48,460 nt of DNA, taken from a virus. Within the stretch, counting starts at the first letter, position 1; each line of letters starts with the position of its first letter. A program made the position numbers and the translations under genes. Below the pieces are notes generated by a model. The model had not been told where the DNA came from, searched no databases, and was given only the letters and a program-made list of their open reading frames with translations. Of this stretch, positions 44,701-48,460 are shown piece after piece. Location of the stretch: IMG/VR virus record IMGVR_UViG_3300017593_000129, positions 1 through 48,460 of that record; one strand, written 5' to 3'.

Positions 44701-46623
44701 TTCATCATCTCCGGGAAAAAGACAAAGGATCTTGACGGACACTCCCTTTTTACCACCAGTAACCTTGACGGATATGAAGAACTAAAAGACCCAGGGTTTG
44801 GAGTTTGGGTTGCTTCCGGCAAGGTTGCCGGCGGCCCACTTGCCACAGATGAAGATGGTAATTTAACTGATGATAGTTTTCTTTTGGAAGTGAATACGTT
44901 TGGACAAAAGGTTTTCGTCGCCCCACCTGATGGAAAAAACACGTCAACGATTTATGAAAAGCGGCAGCTAAAGGCACCTAAACAGCTTGCCGACATGATA
45001 AACAAGGTTACGGCACGAGACGATCTTTTCAGCTCTATCCCATTTATGGATAAGGCATCAAAGTTTAATCGGATCACGAAAGGGTGGATATTGCTGTCCA
45101 GCTTTTTCCACCATTTAGCTGGCTCCAGGTCTTGGTTTTTAGGCGTTCACCATGGTACCAAGATCAATCCTGTCATCGCCTATAAACGGGGATTGAAAAA
45201 GATTGAAGGGATGCACCCCATTGTTCAGCTTGGGATAAAGAACGGCCTCACCTATGGGCTGCGGCAGGATTTTGACGAAGCGTACTTTACTGAGGATACT
45301 GTATTTGAGCAGATATTCAAACGTCTGGATATGGACAAAGCATTAAAAGGTGCGGAATGGGTGAAGCAGAAGCGCAATTCCTTCACTAACTCACTCTTTA
45401 AGCACTTCTTTGCCGGATTGAAAGCCGAAGCCTTTGTTATTGAATTCACTCACGAATTAAATAAAGACAAAAGTCAAGATCAAGACCGCTTGGCTGAAAG
45501 AATTGCCACGCTGATGAATGCTGACTTTGGTGGGTTGCACCTTAAACGGATGGGAAGAAACCCAACATTACAAAAATTTGCCCAATTAATACAATTGGCA
45601 GCAGACTGGACCGAGTCTAATTTCCGTACTGTTACCGGTATGATCCCTGGAATGAACAAGGCAATATCTAAGCTCCTGGGTGAGCTTCCACCTCCTCCAG
45701 GGATGGACAAGGTTTATCGCCATTTTTGGGGTAGGGTGATATTCTCCTCGGTATTGTCTACCCTGATTCCTCAGTTGCTTCTTAACGCCTGGACTCCTGA
45801 TGACCGGGACGACCTGCTTGATTTTTATCGTGAGCAGTTTAGCTCTTGGAAACAATTCCGGCGATTGCGCTGGACAGCCGTTGACATTACAAAACTATAC
45901 CATGCCTTGGGTGTTGATATCCCAGACAACCAACGGAAAACCTTTTCCGTTATCGGGCATTTTGCAGACCCCCTAAAGATTATGGATATTGACCGGCTAA
46001 TAAAAGCAAAAGGTTCGCCAATCGTCAGAATTGCAGACAACCTTTTCTCTGGGACAGATTGGGCTAAAAGGCCATATACAGGCGTTAAAGAACTGGTAAA
46101 AACCCATAAGACCGTCAAAAAATCACGCTACCAGAAAACTGAAAATGTTTTCAGCCGATTGCCATCGGCAATTATCGGCTCCGCAAAAGGAGTGCTGCCG
46201 ATCCAGGCAAACGAGTTGATCAGTTACCTGATGGGTGAACAGGATGGATGGTCGGCGTTGTTTACCAGTGCTGGAGCGCATCCGTCGAACACATACACTC
46301 CTGATATCACGGGAAATCAATACAAGGAGCTACGCAGCAACGTTCTAAGAGTGGAACGAGAGGCAAAGGCTTTGCGGCTAGGAAAAGATAAACCTGGAGC
46401 AAAAAAGCTGATCATTAAAGAGTTCGGAAGCCTGGGTAACTTTTATGCTTTGAAACATTTATACGTTGCTACCAGGACGGGCTTGACTCCGCTCAATAAA
46501 CGTTTAAGAGTCCTGCGTGAAGGGAAGAAAATACCCCGGAGAGCCGAACGTATTGAAAAAATGAAATCGGCAATCGCAAATAAACAGCAGAAGTTTATTG
46601 ATCGATACCAAAAAGTACAATAG
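35797..46623 (+). CDS. Giant polyvalent protein: methyltransferase, SF2 helicase, metalloprotease-like
   Basis: This is a 3608-residue protein of the polyvalent/DarB type. In order: an N-terminal part with a low-complexity linker (~240-325), and a class I methyltransferase with motif I EPGSGIGNF (458-466) and NPPF (522-525). A helicase follows with GAGKT (1149-1153), DEAH (1307-1310), SGTP (1358-1361), GTGVNAQ (1616-1622) and QREGRIIRQG (1643-1652). After coiled coils comes a zinc metalloprotease-type HELLH (2057-2061), then a polyvalent-associated domain (EEVQSDW 2434-2440, WTTGEQQAERYDL 2551-2563), and a long helical C-terminal part with an amphipathic segment near 3098. Relatives protect incoming DNA from host restriction. 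The place at the end of the virion operon suggests packaging and ejection. Confidence 0.85.
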   Translation: MATLAHCIKLHSLNPQIAVRIEDVRKQYITEGHPAQVATERAINDIIGQAQAQLDEVVSQINDKIAAQNKTIDDEINDISMDDLGAMFDEAGKSPEQGQANAKPKAPRKKAEAEPPSVKKNTAKDIVADAAKSGVEGLEEAANGLYALFGGGDSTLMSFPAGFNQDTYAAAKPHFATALQKFKEAGQGLREFVAFVRDKFGAGAKMYLMKFVQDMKDGILDKNGNVVKLEGEPKLEGGQDNVPNNSAELPAGEQTEPGGGPEKSSESGSGNGEREGSEDNGENDQGEIAGQPGKPTGDKAGAEDSQGDSDQRNDRLPQQPLDYSITDDDALGKGGAKTKARQNIAAIKIVKKLIEENRQATKEEQAALVKYVGWGASELANGLFPVRTAWDAKSKKFLPVYKEGWESLGKQVRGLLTDEEYEQAKASTVNAHYTSPEVIRSMYAALEQMGFKGGRILEPGSGIGNFLGLLPESLKGSTFTAVEMDAISAAISKYLYPSHDIRHQDFTQTILPDNFFDVAIGNPPFSDTKILSDPRYAKKKFALHDYFFAKTMDKVRPGGLMILVTSRYTMDKTDDKAREYLSKQADFLGAIRLPQTAFKQNAGTDVVTDVIFLRKRVDGEQPAGEAWGELVPVRINKKSVHINQYFASNPGMILGTNSLEGSMYGAQQYTVKPKRGKQLGELFQEAIKKLPRDLYEKEDPGTANANESLEADFAPNNVKEGAFYLDKKGTLLVRQNGVGVKSKATGINKKKIIAFTGIRDAVRNVLYVQLKGHDDTELKAAQAVMEKHYDAFVKKFGALNEKKVSTHVNKAGKTITRTTYPNLQPFRKTDPEAYLVASIEEYNEDTLEATKGDIFTKRVIDPQVEPDIESIEDALNVSLARLGKIDIADIAKLMNIPEEDAIAGLGDTIFSNPTNGEWETDDEYLQGNVKEKLAQAQAAAMVDKKFDKNVKALEEIQPEDLPPSKTPINLGMPIVTSDDLKKFAREIFDGDLQISHNALLGTWNVKNNNGRISVAATTDFGTSRVPAHELLTSALNSKTVVVKDAVPDGSGGTRQVVSKGATIAANVKLEQLKKRFKDWIWEDNDRAAYYTKAYNERYNVFVKQHTNSAFIKAMTFPGVSASIHPYEHQKRIAWRIVQKGNTYMAHSVGAGKTIGSILAGMELKRLGIKKKPMWVIPNHMLKQFSAEFYELYPAARLLIADESQFSRALRQKFIGKIATGNWDGIIITHAAFKKIPLSAQFQADMINEQIEEYAEAYRDAQGDRLKRKKLEAALRKLREKLARVMNDATADRGVTFEESGIDQLFVDEAHEFRKLMFATNQGDMKGVDPNGSNMAFDLFMKIRYLESLTPNRSAVFMSGTPITNTLGEVFSIQRMLQLPLLKKLGLDKFDAWASTFTTTTTQPEAQPSGNYKVITRLGEFQNLETLVGMWADVGDYVHAKDLHYITRPRIKGGGRKMVVADETEVLARYRSQLGERIKAIERRSGPAHKGDDIILSVITDGRHAALDDRFIDPTLPPNPNGKLEKMIGNVFDIWKRTKENKSAQMIFADEGLPQAFEKRGFSPYLEIKRRLIEMGVPEEEIAFMQDFKKSEEKRKLFNQVNNGDVRVLIGSSQAMGTGVNAQERLVALHHLDADRYLPAMIEQREGRIIRQGNSNEEIEIYAYITKGSMDENMWQFLESKQRFIDQFLAGNATVSTTEDIDKGSNLFALAKAMASNNPLILEKATIENQIMRLEALHRSFIDSKHAMLGEAKRAEREIPDAELGIKTLEKAIASRISTKGDKFKMTLDGKIYTDRTEVGKALLKKVFSGKISTDRKQIGSIGGFPLRIYASDDEMTLINYELISDDYQLYRKHFFTNNADWYKDESHIGLIMAMETSIRNLDNRLAETKEFIEQANKKIADAKAREDNVFEHADKLKEKEARLKAINDELVIKDHAETTPSTDNTPTFSPRKGNITNKGGVKYGTPVATDNTSRLQTQIEEHTGKKYAEGSYQEVKVSDDYAGIAKRLQRIFQKKIVFFKQTNPDALDFNGVAFKEEPHTMYINVDGDYHVQTIIGHELLHTMEKTAPKIYKEFLRAALSEMYEDEFAVQHLKLAEQRADAGKSAPTKQETYEEMLGDFLGDNITDQTFWDKVAARMPEIFHDLVKFVTKYLNKIKSKMKLEGMGSSSYFRDVQKVQDAAAKAMAEFSQIQNGESLSEGVLFSPEQSHQIWYSKMEAVLNAKLPGKGVGKMLANMVQSWSKKGEFKKDELAWSGLTDWLNRQGDKVTKQQVLDYLEENNLQIEEVEKGIKTTKELDDLYFKRGLAILHNQETPELDKKITALEIKLQSTKYESKQLPGGKDYRELLITMPGDDRSARDKATVAFRNKIYKKLGKNSFDYEDLTDAEIDEFDEIQKMSGTPAKSYRSPHFGEPNILVHIRFNEREVDGKRVMFLEEVQSDWAQTGRKKGFKTELTKEEQKEIDNLIAKKEKIYIEYGGAKEVIAKGKQKGAPEELKKAFDEIHNINGRINEIQMSANGVPNMPFKDSSKWATLAIKRAIRWAAENGFDRVEWTTGEQQAERYDLSKQISRIRYRKAGDKFEIRAEKGQDVVLSKTARPEELEDVVGKDIVRKMVNNEGTQLNDGGIFTHKLEGLDLKVGGEGMKGFYDKIVPAAVQKYIKKFGAKVALSEGKPSATEYGQQWGFDVTDKMRDTAMGGQPVFSPRKKATPSSEINPNDDKGNAPGDEQGKKTNAIVDTVTGGPDTARDIEQDRLFTMKIFEYRDLAQKKANNIAVQIEQQIQQMAGSTRKWKGPLAYNRLKDSTKARQLSEAMMVYRDLKRDPSAEQTFRDWAKEQLHSGTLGKVETRKLQEKVAILDLASNLSQEQKDFVDNDIDELFKAVGERAQATGLVNTLLDNYVRRLWTLPDKKKFTGLANGYGFKVWTSASKQRTLNTILDGWMAGYDLKVKGIHNSYDQIAREIAGIEADLAFIISGKKTKDLDGHSLFTTSNLDGYEELKDPGFGVWVASGKVAGGPLATDEDGNLTDDSFLLEVNTFGQKVFVAPPDGKNTSTIYEKRQLKAPKQLADMINKVTARDDLFSSIPFMDKASKFNRITKGWILLSSFFHHLAGSRSWFLGVHHGTKINPVIAYKRGLKKIEGMHPIVQLGIKNGLTYGLRQDFDEAYFTEDTVFEQIFKRLDMDKALKGAEWVKQKRNSFTNSLFKHFFAGLKAEAFVIEFTHELNKDKSQDQDRLAERIATLMNADFGGLHLKRMGRNPTLQKFAQLIQLAADWTESNFRTVTGMIPGMNKAISKLLGELPPPPGMDKVYRHFWGRVIFSSVLSTLIPQLLLNAWTPDDRDDLLDFYREQFSSWKQFRRLRWTAVDITKLYHALGVDIPDNQRKTFSVIGHFADPLKIMDIDRLIKAKGSPIVRIADNLFSGTDWAKRPYTGVKELVKTHKTVKKSRYQKTENVFSRLPSAIIGSAKGVLPIQANELISYLMGEQDGWSALFTSAGAHPSNTYTPDITGNQYKELRSNVLRVEREAKALRLGKDKPGAKKLIIKEFGSLGNFYALKHLYVATRTGLTPLNKRLRVLREGKKIPRRAERIEKMKSAIANKQQKFIDRYQKVQ
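36518..36760 (+). CDS. Possible overlapping gene inside the giant gene
   Basis: This 80-codon ORF lies in the +1 frame relative to the giant gene, with GGAGGA at 36505-36510 seven bases before its ATG. The product is a plausible helical, charged protein (DPKKAARVAAEMAKEREAKI, SLDSLESLQEIKRAQRTARE) with bacterial-type codons such as repeated CTG and GCG. In the giant frame the same DNA encodes a low-complexity Gly/Ser/Glu/Asn/Asp linker. Either this is a real embedded gene, or a former separate gene was overprinted when the flanking parts fused. Not proven. Confidence 0.45.
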   Translation: MYQTTALNYLQGNKPNLGEDPKKAARVAAEMAKEREAKIMEKMTKGKSLDSLESLQEIKRAQRTAREIATSEMIDFLSNL

Positions 46624-46654
46624 CAGCAAACCGTACTAAGCTAAAAGATTGGGG

Positions 46655-46686
46655 AGGGGGGGGCGGAAGCCCCCCCCCTTTTTTTT
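46655..46686 (+). terminator. Strong rho-independent terminator
   Basis: GGGGGGGGC (46656-46664) pairs with GCCCCCCCC (46669-46677) around a GGAA tetraloop of the GNRA type, followed by a run of eight T. It ends the operon after the giant gene. Confidence 0.95.
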
Positions 46687-46745
46687 GTGCCATTGGTTCT
46701 TGAATGAAAACGGCAGGTTATGGGATATTGCTAATAGTGTAGGGA
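46686..46745 (+). promoter_or_regulatory. Putative late promoter/activator element, copy 2
   Basis: This is the partner of 3847-3906, with no alignment gaps and about 70% identity. Shared blocks are TGTGCCATYGGTTCTT, AAAAC, TTAYGG and ATTGCYAATAGT. It starts directly at the T-run of the terminator and precedes the lysis genes by about 45 bases, the same arrangement as before the terminase genes. Confidence 0.5.
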
Positions 46746-46790
46746 AATATAATTGCAAAATGCAAAACATTATTGCCGGAGGTATCCACT

Positions 46791-47168
46791 GTGAAGAAAC
46801 TAATTTTATTCGCAACCATGATGGCCATGTTGTTAATCATCCCTAAACATTGTCCTGCCGCTGACAGACCATGTCAACCGATATGGGATTTTGTCGCTGG
46901 AAACACTTATGAACTTGTGATTGATAACCAGAGCTATGACGTCGTGTTCAGCGGATCTTATGCAGGGCCAAATCCTCAAGGAATTTTGGAAATTTACGAT
47001 GGAATATATATTGCTCCTGTACTCCAGTGTCGCTACACCAGCGGCAATGATAATTTTGTCTATGTCAACTGCGGCGGGGATGACATCCCATTTATCCTGC
47101 GAGGCAATAAACTGGAGCTCTACATACCAAGCAAGGTCGTAATGACCAGAAAGGTGAACAATGAATAA
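46791..47168 (+). CDS. Secreted/periplasmic protein, first gene of lysis module
   Basis: This 125-residue protein starts with GTG 46791, chosen because GGAGG (46778-46782) sits eight bases upstream and the product then begins with a signal peptide (MKKLILFATMMAMLLIIP, cleavage near residue 24). The mature part is a small beta-rich domain with several Cys (CQPIWDFVAGNTYELVIDNQ, LQCRYTSGNDNFVYVNCGG). It overlaps the lipoprotein gene by 8 bases. It could be a periplasmic lysis helper or a superinfection-exclusion protein. No family is recognised. Confidence 0.7.
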   Translation: MKKLILFATMMAMLLIIPKHCPAADRPCQPIWDFVAGNTYELVIDNQSYDVVFSGSYAGPNPQGILEIYDGIYIAPVLQCRYTSGNDNFVYVNCGGDDIPFILRGNKLELYIPSKVVMTRKVNNE

Positions 47169-47547
47169 ACGACGCACTGTGTGGCTGTTTGTTGCCCTGT
47201 GCCTGCTGTTATTGCCTGGCTGTTACACCACTAAGGCATTTGTCAACCTTGAACAACGGCAAACAGAAACGATAAAGCAGGCAAAAGCGGGGACGTTGCT
47301 GTTGCTGGAAAACTGGGAATTTCGCTCTGGTGTAATTCACGGAGCATTACAATCACAGATTGACAAATTGCCGGTGGCCGCTGTCAACGCCATGAAGGAG
47401 CTGGACGATATTGCAAGCCGCCGGGATAAACTGACTGACTATGAGTTGGGATATGCTCTCGGTTTACGTATCAGTATGTTGGAATCCACAGTGAGAATGG
47501 CAGTAAAAAAGTTTGCACCTGACATTCTAAGCTATGTAAAATTTTAA
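47161..47547 (+). CDS. Lipoprotein of the lysis module
   Basis: This 128-residue protein has a basic start (MNKRR), a hydrophobic stretch and a lipobox LLPGC with the lipidated cysteine at residue 21. The rest is mostly helical (NLEQRQTETIKQAKAGTLLL, LDDIASRRDKLTDYELGYAL). A lipoprotein in a lysis cassette suggests an outer-membrane spanin subunit, but it is longer than many o-spanins and no partner i-spanin is visible, so this is only a possibility. Confidence 0.7.
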   Translation: MNKRRTVWLFVALCLLLLPGCYTTKAFVNLEQRQTETIKQAKAGTLLLLENWEFRSGVIHGALQSQIDKLPVAAVNAMKELDDIASRRDKLTDYELGYALGLRISMLESTVRMAVKKFAPDILSYVKF

Positions 47548-47556
47548 GAGGCTATT

Positions 47557-48015
47557 ATGTACAGATTGGAAATGCCGATATTACGACCGTTGCCCATTAG
47601 CACGCAAAAATTATCCTGGTGGCAGCGGACAAAGGCGTGGCTGTTTAAATCTCGCCGCTGGGAATCAGTGGAAAACTACTCCCTGTATGTAAGTTATTTA
47701 CAAGAAACACTCATGATCCCAGCCGGGTTTATTTTTAACGGTGCTTCAAGCCCCCGACTGTTTTGGCCATTGTTGAGACCCACCGGGATACTTCTAATTC
47801 CGGCATTATTCCATGATTTTGCTTATGGGCATCATGCCTTAATGGGCAAGGATGGCGAGTTGATTCATAAAGATAAAGGCCAGAAATTTTATGACAAAAT
47901 GTTCAGGGAAATTTCGTTACAGGTAAATGGCATAAAAACCCCTGATTATACTGCCTGGCTGGCGTTACGGCTGTTTGGCAGATTTGCTTACAATAAAGGA
48001 GGGAGGAAAGCATGA
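47557..48015 (+). CDS. DUF1353 family protein
   Basis: This 152-residue protein with the DUF1353 core has a strand IPAGFIFNGASSPRLFWPLL, then ALFHDFAYGHHAL with conserved His and Asp, and a C-terminal helical part (YDKMFREISLQVNG, TAWLALRLFGRFAYNKGGRK). DUF1353 genes are frequent in phage lysis or end-of-operon regions. Their function is not established. It overlaps the endolysin candidate by 4 bases (ATGA). Confidence 0.8.
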   Translation: MYRLEMPILRPLPISTQKLSWWQRTKAWLFKSRRWESVENYSLYVSYLQETLMIPAGFIFNGASSPRLFWPLLRPTGILLIPALFHDFAYGHHALMGKDGELIHKDKGQKFYDKMFREISLQVNGIKTPDYTAWLALRLFGRFAYNKGGRKA

Positions 48016-48311
48016 AGATCAAAAAAGATGTCTCCGTTCTCGGGCTACAACCTGAAATCGTTGTCGCTCTGCTGGTAGCTTCCAGTGTGTACCATCAACA
48101 CGGGGCTGAATTGGTTGTAACCAGCGGCGTTGAGGGTAAGCACGGCAAGCATTCGCATCACTACAAAGGACTGGCAATTGACTTACGAATAAGAGATATC
48201 CGCCGGGAAGTGCTGGTGAGGATAATTGATGATTTGAAAATATCCCTGGGGGATCAATATCAAGTTATTGTTGAAGCTAATCATATCCACTGTGAATTTG
48301 ACCCGGCATGA
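48012..48311 (+). CDS. M15-type peptidase, endolysin candidate
   Basis: This 99-residue protein carries the zinc-peptidase pattern of the D-Ala-D-Ala / M15 group: SHHYKGLAIDLR gives S-x-H-x-x-G-x-A-x-D with H50 and D57, and HIHCEF near the end gives the third ligand (H91 or H93). Such small proteins cleave peptide bonds in peptidoglycan and serve as phage endolysins. No signal peptide is visible, so it would need a holin or other export, and no clear holin is seen before the right edge. Confidence 0.8.
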   Translation: MKIKKDVSVLGLQPEIVVALLVASSVYHQHGAELVVTSGVEGKHGKHSHHYKGLAIDLRIRDIRREVLVRIIDDLKISLGDQYQVIVEANHIHCEFDPA

Positions 48312-48460
48312 CTAATCGTGAAATGCTCCATATCTTGCGTGATCCATATGATGTACCTGAAGAAAAACAGCGGGTGGCTCGATTGTGGGCTGCGTCGATA
48401 GCTGAACAGTATATTCAGGAACAATTATTTAAACGATTTAAGCAACATGGAGGGCGAACA
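48308..48460 (+). CDS. Unidentified gene, cut by the right edge
   Basis: This ORF starts with ATG overlapping the endolysin stop (ATGA) and stays open for 51 codons to the end of the window. The visible part is charged and helical (MTNREMLHILRDPYDVPEE, IAEQYIQEQLFKRFKQH) with no membrane segment, so it is not a clear holin. Function unknown. Confidence 0.55.
   Translation, partial: MTNREMLHILRDPYDVPEEKQRVARLWAASIAEQYIQEQLFKRFKQHGGRT

Noticed and set aside
35797-46623. N4-type virion RNA polymerase
   Set aside because: The size and position are similar, but the motifs found are methyltransferase, SF2 helicase and HELLH. No single-subunit polymerase motifs were recognised.

Overview
The window is a continuous piece of a tailed-phage (or prophage) genome. 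All recognisable genes lie on the + strand, are tightly packed, and are often joined by ATGA, GTGA or TAATG stop/start overlaps. No stretch longer than about 220 bases is without a gene. The virion set (P22-type portal, N4-gp56-type major capsid, adaptor and connector genes, fibres, internal proteins) with no visible tape-measure, tail-tube or sheath gene suggests a short-tailed phage. The host is probably a Gram-negative, anaerobe-like bacterium, perhaps a deltaproteobacterium. This rests on the B12-type ribonucleotide reductase tail at the left edge, lipoprotein and secreted genes with Gram-negative-style signals, and an NPY-repeat secreted protein of a kind I associate with that group. The host assignment is inference.

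Layout. (1) 1-3802, nucleotide and replication module: end of a class II ribonucleotide reductase, a small membrane-type ORF, a DnaD-like replisome organiser with an iteron cluster inside its gene, a G39P-like helicase loader, a basic protein, a secreted NPY-repeat protein, a RusA resolvase and a small basic protein, closed by a terminator. (2) 3847-12797, packaging and head module: a putative late promoter element, small and large terminase, portal, two small genes, terminator, structured leader, scaffold, major capsid, decoration-like gene, adaptor and connector, terminator. (3) 12911-22396, fibre and tail module: fibre genes, a seven-bladed kelch-like propeller protein, a partial duplicate of its N-terminus, an Ala-rich repeat protein, a fibre-tail adaptor, a nozzle-like protein and a lambda J-like DUF1983 protein. 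(4) 22406-31769, internal virion and accessory region: two related internal proteins flank a SpeD-like putative pyruvoyl decarboxylase and an unknown gene. They are followed by a CysH-like PP-loop protein, coiled-coil proteins and a 1298-residue polyvalent-type protein. (5) 31770-35786, more fibre-like and repeat proteins. (6) 35797-46623, one 3608-codon gene for a polyvalent protein combining methyltransferase, SF2 helicase and metalloprotease-like domains. Its position suggests a virion-packaged, co-ejected anti-defence or genome-entry protein. A small ORF with its own ribosome binding site overlaps it in another frame. (7) 46655-48460, lysis module: strong terminator, a second copy of the putative late promoter element, secreted protein, lipoprotein, DUF1353 protein, M15-type endolysin candidate, and a gene cut by the right edge.

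How it fits together. The related 60-bp elements at 3847 and 46686 both follow a terminator and precede a late operon (structural or lysis), so one factor may switch on both. Two further terminators, at about 8232 and 12844, share an upstream box and divide the head operon. Hairpins between capsid-region genes may tune stoichiometry. The most unusual parts are the giant multi-enzyme protein with its overlapping ORF, the SpeD-like/CysH-like island among internal virion genes, the out-of-codon-phase iterons in the initiator gene, and a possible H-type pseudoknot before the scaffold gene.
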